Below are positions 42,201 through 54,273 of a stretch of DNA of 64,000 bases, in pieces (positions within the stretch are counted from its first letter, which is position 1; every line of letters begins with the position of its first letter). Made by a program: the position numbers and the translations under genes. Where the stretch lies: NCBI GenBank assembly GCA_025765615.1, contig JAIVFJ010000266.1, forward strand, positions 20,176 to 84,175, in the 5' to 3' direction. The stretch comes from Zopfochytrium polystomum. Its lineage: Eukaryota; Chytridiomycota; Chytridiomycetes; Chytridiales; Chytridiaceae. The notes under the pieces are model-generated. The model worked only from the letters and a program-made list of their open reading frames with translations, did no database searches and was not told the DNA's origin.

Positions 42201-43772
42201 AGCGTGGTGGAGGAGCGAGCGCCAAAGGGTACTTTCGGCGGTGTCGCTGCTGCCGGACAAGAGCATTTTCTTGGTTTCCTCGTCCTTGAAAACTATCTGT
42301 TTGAGAATGTCCGTAAGACCGCCCGCGGCGCAGCAGCTGGCAAAGGTTTCGCCGTCTTTCGTGACCGCTGCGGTGGAGGCTCCTGCTTTGAGGAGCATCT
42401 GGACGATTTCTCCGTGGCCCTGCATTGCAGCAGCCAGAAGTGGCGTGTCATCGTCCTCAGCGTGCGTGAGCTCCAAGTTGATCGACGGGTCCGTTAGGAG
42501 AGCGGCAACAGCCAGTGGAAAGCCATGATACGCTGCAGAATAAATTGCGGTTCCGCTGCGGCCGATTTTGTACGGGTAGTGGTTTATATTGGCGCCGGCC
42601 GCCATCAACAGCCGAATGGCCTTATGGGCCAAGAAATAAGTAACCAGTTCTGCAAGCGCAAGCCACCGTGGCGAATGTCTACGCTTACCTCGGGCTGATT
42701 TTTCATTGCCGCAAGAATGATGGGCGTTCGGTCTCCCAGATCCACTGGCTCCGCCTTCGCACCAGCTTCAAGCAGCATCTTCAAAACGTCAATCATTCCA
42801 AGGCCAGCGGCGATTGATATCGCCGTATCGCCGTAGTTCGGAGGTCTCCTGTAATTGATGTCGCAGCGGCCAGTGCCGAGCAGGATACGGACCATTTCCA
42901 CGTCCTGCTGCAGGACGGCGGTGATAAGCGGAGTGCGCTCCTGGTTGTCGACGGCTTCAACGTTGACCGTCGCCGACCACGGTTCGTCCGGGTCGAGCAG
43001 CATTTTGGCAAACTCGTGCTGGCGGGTTTCGCAGGCGACGTGGAGGGGGGTCTGGTGGAACCAGTCGATCGCGTTAGGGTCTGCGGGGTTGGGAGAATTC
43101 GAAAGGAGCAGCCGGCCGACCTCCACGCTCCCCATTTGAGCGGCGATGGCGAGGGGCGTCTTTTTGTTCACCTCGACCGCGTCCACTGCCGCACCGAAAT
43201 TGAGCAAGGCGGAGGCAATGTCGGGGTTGTTGTAGCCAGCGGCAACGTGGAGCGGTGCTCGAAATTCGCGGTTGGCGCATGACAGGAGGGCGCTTTGCTC
43301 GGCGGATGTCAAGCCCTCAAACAGCATTTGCACAATGTCCAACTGGCCGGCAGAGACAGCCAGGAAGATTCCTGTTGCGCCCGACGCGTCTTTCAGCAGC
43401 AGCGCCTCCGACATGCAATGTTGCCACAGAGGATGTGCAAAAAGTATCGAACACAGGTATCGTAGCCGAGTTCGCACGCAATGTGGAACGGTGTCTTGAG
43501 GTCGAACGGATCCTGTTCCAGTACGAGGTCGACTCGCTTTCGGCGGTCAAACATATCGGTCGTGGCGTGGATGCATATGCCTGGACGCCTTCGAAAACGT
43601 CTGTGGGCCGGCGGAGAGCATCGAAGAGGGATGCCGGGATGGCTGCCTTCCTGCGCAGCGCCTCCCGTTTCTCGTTGATGACTTTAACGTGCCGTGAGAC
43701 AGCCCGCAGAATCTGGGCCTTCATGACTTCGATGTCACCTTGACGAGCGTCGATATACAGGACGTTACCCAT
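39249..43772 (-). pseudogene. Long ankyrin-repeat protein, frame broken about five times
   Basis: A gene of about 1,470 codons on the minus strand starting MGNVLYIDARQGDIEVMKAQ. It has some 20 canonical 33-residue ankyrin units, for example FDLKTPFHIACELGYDTCVR, APLHVAAGYNNPDIASALLN, TPLAIAAQMGSVEVGRLLLS, TPLLAAAMQGHGEIVQMLLK and MGRTTLMSVAAAGLVDVVRS, to PAVHMAVDHGDYDGVVLLLD near the end. One convincing intron lies at about 42690-42632 (GTAAGC donor, CCATAAG acceptor). Elsewhere the frame shifts by one base at about 43575, 43445, 41355, 41045 and 39695. Each is a one-base loss, most at short homopolymers, while codons on both sides remain ankyrin-like. Either a recently dead gene or indel errors in the assembly. 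It is unrelated to the WWK family at sequence level. Confidence 0.65.
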
Positions 43773-44251
43773 GTCAAAACTTCTGAGAGGGTCCACTTTG
43801 GATATTCGCCACTTTTCGGTTTGTCGCCCACTGAAAGCCGAACAGTTTTCAGGTCTCCTGTCAGTAATGCGGGACACACGACAGGCACAACGAGCCCCTC
43901 CCAAACTCACCAATGACAGGAATGACGGGAAGCTTGAGGGAGGCGCAGGGTGGCACCTTGGGATGCCAACGAACTTTTTCGCACCGACGCTGCCGAGAGG
44001 CAGGGACAGAGATAGAGACAGACAAACGGTGACACGAAAGTGCGTCTGTCTGCCGCGGTCTGCCTCGTATTGTGCCTGCGTGGCTTTCCGATCCAGGGCG
44101 CGCACGGCAGCCAGCCCAGCCAGCCAGCCAGCCAGCCCACCCGCCACCCTCCACCGTGTGTGGAGGCTGCATTCCACTGCCGGAGAGAGAGAAACACCTC
44201 GAACAAGCTTGCATATAAAACTCCCCATCGATCAACCGCGAAGCAGCAGCA

Positions 44252-44280
44252 ACTCACACACACACACACACACACACACG
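44252..44280 (+). repeat. (CA)n microsatellite
   Basis: Fourteen or so CA units about 65 bp upstream of the secreted-protein start at 44345, preceded at about 44108-44140 by a CAGC-type tandem repeat. Confidence 0.9.
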
Positions 44281-44344
44281 CACATCTCCGCGAAAAACCA
44301 CACAGACAGACAGACAGAAGAGCCAGCAAAGCCAGCACTGAGAG

Positions 44345-45469
44345 ATGCGCTTCTCACCGTCGTCCCAAGCTGTCACCCTCGGCCTCGCCGCAGTCGCCGC
44401 CGTTCTTGCCGCCCGCGTCGTCAGCGCGTGCGGCAGCTACGGTCCCACCTCGTGCGCCGCGTTCGGCAGCTCCGCGTTCTGCTCAAGGGAAAGCCCAGGT
44501 ATGTATCGTCGAGAATGAGGACTAGTTGAGCTGTGTTTGCTGACGTGCGTGTGCATGAAATTGGGACAGCGCCCGAATGCGTATGCGACTGCTGCGGCGC
44601 GTCCAACACGTGCGACCAGCTCCTCACGTCCGGCTGCCGCAAAGACATCTGGCAGTACGATCTCGTCTTCAAGGACTCGTCCACCGGCGCCGTCGCCATC
44701 CAACCAAACACCACCCTGTCGCTCACCGTCGGCCAGTCCGTGGACTACACTCTGTACGACGTCAACTCGTCGCCGTCCTTTGACGTCGCCGACCCCTCCC
44801 GCTCCTCGGCCCCCTGCATCGCCCCACAGCTCGCCAACCACGGCCTCACCGTTGCCGTCTCCGGAAACCGATTCACCCTCAAGGGCGTTGCAAAGACCGC
44901 GTCGACGGACAACGCCTTGATTGTCTTCAACTCGGGCAGTGCTGGAGGCCTCCACGCCCTTCCGTTCTCCTTGGTCATCTCGAGCGGTGGAGGTGGCAGC
45001 GGAATTGGCGGAAGCGGGGCCGGGTGCAGCTTGAAGGATTCGGCCGCCCCGTACGCGATCCCCACGGACTCTTCCGGCAACCCCATCCTCGTCAGCTTTG
45101 CCGACGCGCAAAAGTACTGCTCGTCGACTCAGGGTTACTTCCAGCTCGCTCCAGAGACCGACGGAAACAGGGACCTCTTGTCCCGCTTGGTGTCAACTTG
45201 CGCACCGTCGCTCTCAAAGGCTTGGTACGGACTGTGGTCGTTCTTGTTTTACATTATCATTCATTCTTCCTTCTTGTGTGGCGCTTGGGCCTATTTAAAT
45301 ACTCTTTCCCCAAAAATACAGGATCTCGGCGTTTAACGGCGACACTTACAGCGGCTACCCTCTCTTCACAATGAAGAGGACCGACGGCACGGCTGGATAC
45401 GGCGTGTACGTCGACGTGACGTTCACTGAGAAAATGCCCATGATCTGCACAACTGGCCAGAAGCTCTGA
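44345..45469 (+). CDS. Cys-rich secreted protein of unknown family
   Basis: Exons 44345-44498, 44570-45224 and 45322-45469 give 318 residues with phases 1 and 2. The signal peptide is SSQAVTLGLAAVAAVLAARV, with cleavage near VVSA. The mature N-terminus is Cys-dense: CGSYGPTSCAAFGSSAFCSR, then across the intron PECVCDCCGASNTCDQLLTS, GCRKDIW. This resembles a disulfide knot such as a carbohydrate-binding module, but no exact family fits. A beta-rich domain follows (YDLVFKDSSTGAVAIQPNTT, LTVAVSGNRFTLKGVAKTAS, ALPFSLVISSGGGGSGIGG), then a Gly/Ser linker and a second Cys-containing domain (CSLKDSAAPYAIPTDSSGNP ... MPMICTTGQKL). Extracellular; function unknown. It is divergent from the ankyrin gene at 43772. 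Confidence 0.72.
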
Positions 45470-46409
45470 AAGGAGAGAGCTCTGCATCGCGGTGAACCTG
45501 ACAGTGTCGCGGCTTCCCTGTATTCCCGTCGAGCGCGCTCTTATTATTTCCGTGGAATTCAAAGGGTGGTCTTCAACTGTAAAACCCAGAACTTAGCCTT
45601 TCCCGTTTGATGTCAAATTCTACCCCGCAAGCATCTTTATCTGCCATGATCTCCCCCTAGTCCATCACACCGAACATCAAATTAACATCACACGTCAATA
45701 TATCTGCTCCTTTGTCCGTTCTTCTGGCGGGTTTACTGCTTCATACTCGTTGTGCAATGAAATTCCGATCAGACGGCTTCCACAGCATCGGCTTTGGGCA
45801 CGTGTCATGATTGCCTCGATTCGGGAAGACACCATTGGCGCCGCGACTGCTTGGGATCCCCCACCTCCTCCTCGTCGTGTGCGCCGCCCGCAAAGGGTGG
45901 CACTGGGTCGGTCGCCGGAGGGAAGTCGGCTTGTAGCGCTGTCCTGGTTGCAAGAGAATGGACCGTATTCCCGCCCGAATGAGTACAGAGCGGCGATTGT
46001 GAGGACCAGGTGTTGCATGCGGGTGAGGCGCGGGCGGCAGACGGGCTTGTGCGCCAGCCAGCTTGCTTACTGCCACGTGAGGTCGCAGTACGCAACAAAG
46101 AGGCAGTTAAAGCAGCGCTTGAGCGAATAATCTTCCACAGGCCGCCTGGAGTACAAGTCGCATTTCGCGAGAGGGATGGTGGTAGGCGTTGGTGCGACGA
46201 CGGGTTTCGCCCGAATACTCGCAGTTTTTCTGCACCAGGGTCTGCTCTGTCCCCGATGCTACATAAAGAGGCAACATACATGTTTCACTCGCTGGGAGGC
46301 GACCTAGTGTCCTTCGTCACGATCGCGCGGATTGCGGTCATTGGCATCGGGGGACACAATTAAGTGAGTGGGCTTTATTCGCGGGAAGAGTTAGTGGCGC
46401 TTAAAATAC
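45470..46409. other. Intergenic, no supported gene
   Basis: Convergent spacer between the secreted-protein gene and a WWK relic. Open frames of 107-158 codons exist on both strands around 45700-46360, but none shows a domain, signal peptide or splice support. Confidence 0.4.
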
Positions 46410-47080
46410 TTACGCTTGCGCCTGCGGCTCCACATAAAGTTGGAAGCGATCCCTCCACCATGTTCCAGCATAGCCGCTCCTCATACGCGCTTGAAAGCAG
46501 TCAAAAGCCTCCTGCTTGGTTAAGGTCTTCAACCACTGCTTAAATAAACCTGACTTCTCCCACCAGCGAAGGACGGAGGTATCCGTCAAGTCCTTAAAAT
46601 CAACTGCAGACCAGTTCACCTCCAGGCCGCTGTCCCGCCAGCGCTGCAAGGTGCCAATGTCATGATTCTGGGCGGCTCCAACAATAGCCTCGCTTGTATA
46701 CTCGAGTTTGAATCCGCTTTCTTTCCACCACTGGAGGGATCGTATTTGCCCTTTCAAGCTGGCGTGGTCAATTGCGCGATTATCGTACTTGAATGCGAGC
46801 CGGCTGTCCTTCCACCATTGCAGTACGTCGACCGATCCTTTGAATGAAGCCCAGTTCGCTGCTAAGTTGTCGTACTTGAGTGGGAGTCCGCTATCCTTCC
46901 ACCACTGCAACACACGAACGTGGCCTTTGCACCTAGCCTCGGCAATCGCCATTTAGTCGTACTTCAACTCAAGGCCGCTGTCCTTCCACCACTGCAGGCC
47001 GTCGACCCTCCCTTTCCTAGAGGCCAGCTCCATGTTTTGCTCGCTGTACTTGAAAGGCAATCCGCTGTCCTTCAAAAAGG
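46410..47080 (-). pseudogene. WWK class III remnant, 3' part
   Basis: The minus strand reads KDSGLPFKYSEQNMELASRK, LQWWKDSGLELKYD, then TAA at about 46953, then GHVRVLQWWKDSGLPLKYDN, VLQWWKDSRLAFKYDNRAID, SLQWWKESGFKLEYTSEAIV, TLQRWRDSGLEVNWSAVDFK, LRWWEKSGLFKQWLKTLTKQ and a family C-terminus RMRSGYAGTWWRDRFQLYVE. There is no N-terminal module and an in-frame stop, so it is a 5'-truncated copy of the locus at 47643-48602. Confidence 0.75.
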
Positions 47081-47312
47081 TAGTTTTGTTTCATTGCGCT
47101 ATTGCCTATGGGAAGTACCACGAAGCTTTCGCGAGTTTGTTCCTGCATGATGCGCGCAAGAGACCTCTACCTTACGGACCCAGACAACATAAGCAGACAG
47201 CACCATGCTCCCTCTATTCTTCCGCCACGTCGAGCGCAAGATGTCTCATTCGGACATATTGTATCAATCCCTGTTGGTTGCCAGTCTAAATCCCAACCAC
47301 GCTGCTGAGTAC

Positions 47313-48602
47313 TCAAACGCGCTTATAAGTGAAAGCCACCGGTTCCCGAGTCAGACATCCTCGTTGATATTCGTTAAAATCGATCGCGGGACACCACTGT
47401 CTTTCCACCAATTGCATCGCGTCGGTAAATCCTTTTGCTGAAGCCCAGGACGCCGCTTCGGTGCTGTATTCGCGGGATGAGTTTACTAGTACATTAAAAA
47501 AATTCCGCTGGCACCTCCGTTCCACATACAGCTTGAAGCGATCCCTCCACCATCTTTTCGCATAGCCGCTCCTCATACGCGCTTTAAAGCACCCAAAGGC
47601 CTCCTGCTTGGTTAAGGTCTTCAACCACAGCTTCAATAAACCTTACTCCTCCCACCAGTCGAGGACGGCGGTATCCTCAAACTCCTTAAAATCGACCGCC
47701 GACCAGTCCACCTCTAGGCCGCTGTCCCTCCACCACTGCAAGGTGCGAATGCCACGCATCTGGGCGGCGTGAACAATAGCCTCGATTGTAAACTTCATTT
47801 CGAATCCGCTGTCTTTCCACCACTGGAGGGCTTGTATCTGGCCGTTGCGGGTGGCTCTGTCCATCGCCCGACCATCGTACTTGAATTCGAGCCCGCTGTC
47901 CTTCCACCATTGCAGTACATCGACCGATCCGTTCATTGAAGCCGAGGTCGCTGCTTCGGTGTCGTACTTGAGTGGCAGTCCGCTGTCCTTCCACCATTGC
48001 AACACATGAACAAGGCCTTTGCGGCTAGCTGCACCAATCGCGCATTCGTCGTACTTCAATTCCATGCCGCTATCTTTCCACCACTGCAGGACGTCCACCA
48101 TCCCGTTCTCAGAGGCCATCTCCATGCTTTCCTTGCTGTACGCGAAGGGCAACCCGCTATCCTTCCACCACTGCAGGACATCGACCCTACTGCTCGCCGT
48201 AGCCGCCTCCATGATTCGCTCATCGTACTTGACAGGCAACCCGCTGTCCTTCCACCATTGCAGGATATCCAGCCGTCCGTTCGCGGTCGCCTTCAGGATC
48301 GCCCACTTTGAGTACCGCAGCTCCAGCCCGCTGTCCTTCCACCACTGGAGGATCTCCACCGACTTTGCCTTGTTCAGGGGATCTCTGACCAGCTTGTCGA
48401 GGCGATCGCTGGGAAGGTTGAGCCGGAAGAATTCCAGGACTTCGACCGAGTTGAGTATGCGCTTGGAGTCCCCGGCGAGATCAAACAGCTGCGCCGCCTG
48501 GATCCGGCGCAGACGGAAGAGGCACGCGATGGTGTTGCGATCGTGCGGCGAGCTCGCGTAGGCGCAAGTTGTGATCCCGAGGAGGGAGGGGATGATCGGC
48601 AT
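47313..48602 (-). CDS. WWK-repeat protein, class III, C-terminus cut by a stop
   Basis: The frame is open from ATG at 48602 to TAA at 47643 (319 residues). Residues 1-85 are a distinct N-terminal module (MPIIPSLLGITTCAYASSPH, DRNTIACLFRLRRIQAAQLF, DLAGDSKRILNSVEVLEFFR). Nine 29-residue units follow, very uniform: ILQWWKDSGLELRYSKWAIL, ILQWWKDSGLPVKYDERIME, VLQWWKDSGLPFAYSKESME, and so on, then TLQWWRDSGLEVDWSAVDFK. At the stop the sibling at 46410 has WWEKSGLFKQWLK, and here it is WWEE-stop-GLLKLWLK, a TCA-to-TAA type change. The family C-terminus (KTLTKQEAFGCFKARMRSGY, AKRWWRDRFKLYVE) lies in frame just beyond, down to about 47520. So the product is truncated by about 50 residues unless read through. 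Confidence 0.65.
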
Positions 48603-49492
48603 CGTCTTGAAGTGTAGTGTGCGATTGCTTCGCTCGAAAAGGAGAACAAGGTGCTGGAGATTTGGACATCAATTTTCGCGTTGTCCTTTCGAGCTCCCTC
48701 GAAACCGGGGAACGTACTGTGAGATCTCCGCGATGCAGTTTTACGCGGGGGATGTGGGACTGCAGCAACGCTGGAGGCGGTTGGTGCCTCAACGGAGCTG
48801 TCGACGGACCGAACAATGTACCGATGGTGATTGCCGAGATTTACTTCAGCAACTGCCCGGTGCAAGTGTGAAAGAGTCTTCCTGTTCGTTTTGCCCTTCC
48901 TTAGCGTACTCTATTTTTCTTCGCCAACACTGCTTCTTGTGCCTCGGGAACATCGCTGGAGTGAGTCTAGGCACGTTCACGAGCGCAAAAGTAAGAACGG
49001 GCAAGTCTCCAAATTACACGCAAAAGCGTTTTGGAATAACGGCCCGCTCGCCTGCTAACTCTGTTATTGCGCGATTATTGCCCGTGTCTGCCCGTGTATT
49101 GAACGCATTACGAAAATGATTAAAGAAAGGAAAGCTGGACGTGCGCGGCCCGCTACTCCACCGCTGTTTGTGGGTTATGTTTCTGGTCGATAATTGGGTC
49201 AAGTTGAGCAGCAAAAAAGTCCAATTGGGACAGTGAGGAAGGAGTCCAATTGCTTGACTGGAAAGAACACAATCGTTTCCTTTCACCTTTGTTACACGCT
49301 GGGTGTGGACACCTGGATCGTGCGGACCCCCCAGGCAACCTAGAAGACAGAAACACACTCCCCATATGCTTCCGCGCCGTCGAGCGCAGAAGATTCCCAA
49401 CAGCACCGTCTCAGTTTAGCCGGTAACGCTCGCGGGCCGAAGAAGAAAAAAAAAAATAAAAAAAATTTGACAGCACAGATCCGATCATCGCG
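48603..49492. other. Divergent spacer, no supported gene
   Basis: Nearly 900 bp between the class III WWK gene (minus) and the 4,6-dehydratase gene (plus). Only short unrecognised frames are present. It should contain both promoters. Confidence 0.4.
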
Positions 49493-51308
<1,816 letters not shown>

Positions 51309-51342
51309 GGATAGATATGGACTGTCTGTGCGGTGGAGGCCA

Positions 51343-51347
<5 letters not shown>

Positions 51348-51374
<27 letters not shown>
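51348..51374 (+). repeat. Poly-T tract
   Basis: Run of 27 T, 40 bp downstream of the dehydratase stop codon and 170 bp upstream of the DOMON-b561 start. Confidence 0.9.
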
Positions 51375-51542
51375 ACGTCAACGCTCTTTCCAAAAAAGGG
51401 AACAACTACAAAAAAAGGAAGGAGGCAAAAAGAAAAAACAGAATAAAAACGTCACCATCGCCGCTCAGCGTCGTGCGACCCCATCCGACGTTGTTCGCCT
51501 TGAAACTGGTCCTCGTCCTCGTCTAGATCAGCCGAGCCAGAC

Positions 51543-53348
51543 ATGCGTTACTCTGCAGCCGTTGTCGTAGCGGCGGTGGCGATCGCTGCCTCCCAGACTG
51601 CCCTGCGTAAGTGGCCTGTACCACCGATCCTGCGATCGACGCCTTTTTTGAGGACCCTTGGCGAGAGAGAAGAGAGAAGCGAGACACCCAGAACTAACCG
51701 TGCGCTGGGCCCACCTCGAACCTTCAGCTACTCTGGCCGCAACGTTGTGCGACTCGTCAAGCACAACCCTGACCTCGTCGTCCGGACAGTGGTGCGTCAC
51801 GTCCACCGGGGACAGCACCGGCACAAACACCATCGTCACCGTCTACACAGCGAGCACCGGCTGGTTCGGCCTCTGCATCGGATCCAACTCTATGAGCAAA
51901 GGCGACATGGTCATCGGGTACTCCAGCGGCGGAAGCGTCAAGGTAGGCTCGTACGTGTCGTCCGGCCACGACGTCTCGGTCAACTCGAACCCAACGTGGA
52001 CTGAAGTCGCACTCCCGTCGACCGCAGCGGCGCCCGCGTGGGCAAAGATGCGGTTCTCCGCGTCAAGACCTAATAATGCGGGCGCCATCCAGCTGTCGCC
52101 GACGACAAAGTCCGTGTATATGATTGCGTACAGCAACTCGGCGCCGTCCAGCGCAACTTCCATCCAAGAGCACGACACGTACATTCCGGGCACCAGTGCA
52201 CAGGCGTTCAGCGCCGTCCCAGCCACCACCACCACGGGTGGAAACAGCACCACCACCGGCGGCGGCGGCAACTCCACGACCACCGGAGGCAGCGGCGGAG
52301 GCGATGCACCGATCGTTGCCGACAGCGCCGCGCAGGGCATCCTGACGGGCCTCAAGATGGACACGGTCTTCCTCATCCACGGCGGCTGCATGTTCGTCGC
52401 CTGGTCCGTCGCGCCCTTTATCGGCATCTTCATCGCCCGCTACCTCAAAGACGCCCTGGGCGTCTGGTGGTACCGCCTCCACCTCTCCATCATGCTCGGC
52501 GGCGTCGGCCTCCTCTCCGTCATCGGCTTGCTGATCATCTACCTCTACAAACCCGCCCCGCACTTTGAAACATTCCACCAAAAGGCCGGCTTGGCGATCG
52601 AAGTTATCCTTGTCTTGCAAATCGTCCTCGGCTTCGTTTCTAACGCAATGTGGTCGCCCACACGCCCCGCCGTTCCCTGGTGGGACAAGGCGCACTGGTG
52701 GATCGGCCGCCTGCTGACGCTGGTCGCGGTCGTTAACGTCTACGCCGGGTTCAACGAGTACGACGAGGCCAGCGCGGAGGGCACGATTTCGCCGCTCGCC
52801 CGCGTTCTGTTTTGGGTCTGGATCGGCGCCGCGATCGTTGCACTCGTGGTCGGGCAGTTCAAGTACGGACAGATCCACCACGTCGCCGGGCACGCCGGCG
52901 CGTCGGAGGCGGACTTTGGGATGAAGCCGAGTTCGGTGCCGACGACGGCACTGTCGACGCTGGGGCGCGGGGCGGGAACGCTGAATGGGCAGGGGTTTCA
53001 GCAGCAGCAGCAGCAGCAAGGGAATGGCGGCACCTTGAACGGCAACGGGGCCGGCAACGGTAGCGCCAACGGCAACCGGCAGAGCAACGGCTGGGGCCTG
53101 AGCGGCAACTGGAGCAACCGCCAAAGCACGGGGGGGTGGGGCCAGGGCGGGCGGTGGAGCAAGCGGTGGACGGGCGCCGGGCAAGGCGGGGGTGACTCGT
53201 ACTACGGCGGCTCCGGCGAGAACGACGCGGGGCGGTCGACGTACAACACGGAGAGTTATTACGGCGGGAACAACAATAATCACGGGACGTTTTCGAGCAG
53301 GGGCGGTGCCAACGGGTATGATAGTTATTACGGGGGACAGCCCCAGGG

Positions 53349-53380
<32 letters not shown>

Positions 53381-53412
53381 GGAATAACTACGAGATGAGG
53401 AAGTGGAATTAG
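51543..53412 (+). CDS. Secretory DOMON-cytochrome b561 protein
   Basis: Exons 51543-51606 and 51728-53412 (phase 1, C|CT) encode 582 residues. Signal peptide MRYSAAVVVAAVAIAASQTA. A DOMON (CDH-type cytochrome) domain follows at about residues 25-170 (WFGLCIGSNSMSKGDMVIGY, WAKMRFSASRPNNAGAIQLS). After a Thr/Gly/Asn linker comes a six-helix b561 core with the four expected haem histidines: DTVFLIHGGCMFVAWSVAPF, YRLHLSIMLGGVGLLSVIGL, FETFHQKAGLAIEVILVLQI and DKAHWWIGRLLTLVAVVNVY. A long cytoplasmic Gly/Asn/Gln-rich tail has repeated SYYGG motifs and two Gln runs. The architecture fits transmembrane electron transfer, for example supplying reductant to extracellular metalloenzymes or ferric ions. 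Confidence 0.88.
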
Positions 53413-54273
53413 TGGTTTGCCGGACCACTCATTGTTTTAGTTCATTTTTCGGCGCAAATTCTGTTTCTGTTTGTTGGTGTTTGCTCTCCGTTTCTGCCAT
53501 TTATTGAGCGTTATTCCATTTGAAGGTTGTAGACTATGTTATGGGCGGCGCTTGAAACAAACTATGTCCTTGGATTTGCCTTTCGAACGCTGGCGCAGTT
53601 TTTGAAATCCTCGGAGAAACCCGACGGCTCCCTCATCCCCGTCCTCGCCCTTGAGGAGAGCATCGCACACTCCAACAACAAGGAGTGGTTGTGCCTTCCT
53701 TTGAAAAGACAGCAGCTGCTGTGGCTATTGACGGGAGTGAATGCTGTTTTTTGCCGCCGTCTTCTGCCTGAACCGGGTCTGTTTATACGCAACTCAACCA
53801 AAGAGTGTAAACAACAACAAAATGGGCCCACGAGAAAACCAGGAATACCTGGCGGCTGTGTTTATTGGGCTTTGATATGAACTACAAAGTTGAAGTCTTT
53901 TCAGAAGAAGAGAAAGCACTTCACTGGCCTCCTTCTTCCACACGCTGCACCAAGAACCGTCTAACTGAACGGTTGCATGGCGCAACATGGAGCGGCGTTT
54001 TCTTGTCGTTGTTGGTTGCGTCAACGTTTGCACCTGTTTCCACCAACTTCGCCGAAAATTTAGTCGGTGTCGTTGCGGCTCAATTTCCTGTCGTTGCTCA
54101 GGGAAGCGGCCGCGTTTGGAGAAGTTAAACGTTGCGTCGAGCTATTGAACAACCAGTTCGCGTCGGCATCGATTTCTTGGAATTCCCTGATTTTGTAACT
54201 CTTCAAGGCTTCAATGTAACGAGTTGTTACTTTTATTATGTATTGGATTACTCGATCCACTGCGGGAATCTAC
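53413..54273. other. Spacer between two b561 genes
   Basis: An open frame of 114 codons at 53536-53880 has no recognised domain. No DOMON-like exon was found upstream of the second b561 gene. No supported gene. Confidence 0.4.

Noticed and set aside
52063..53283. 406-codon minus-strand frame opposite the DOMON-b561 gene
   Set aside because: Composition is that of a GC-rich antisense shadow; the plus strand has all haem ligands.
53413..54273. Search for a lost DOMON exon before the second b561 gene
   Set aside because: No DOMON-like sequence was found; the gene is taken as DOMON-less.
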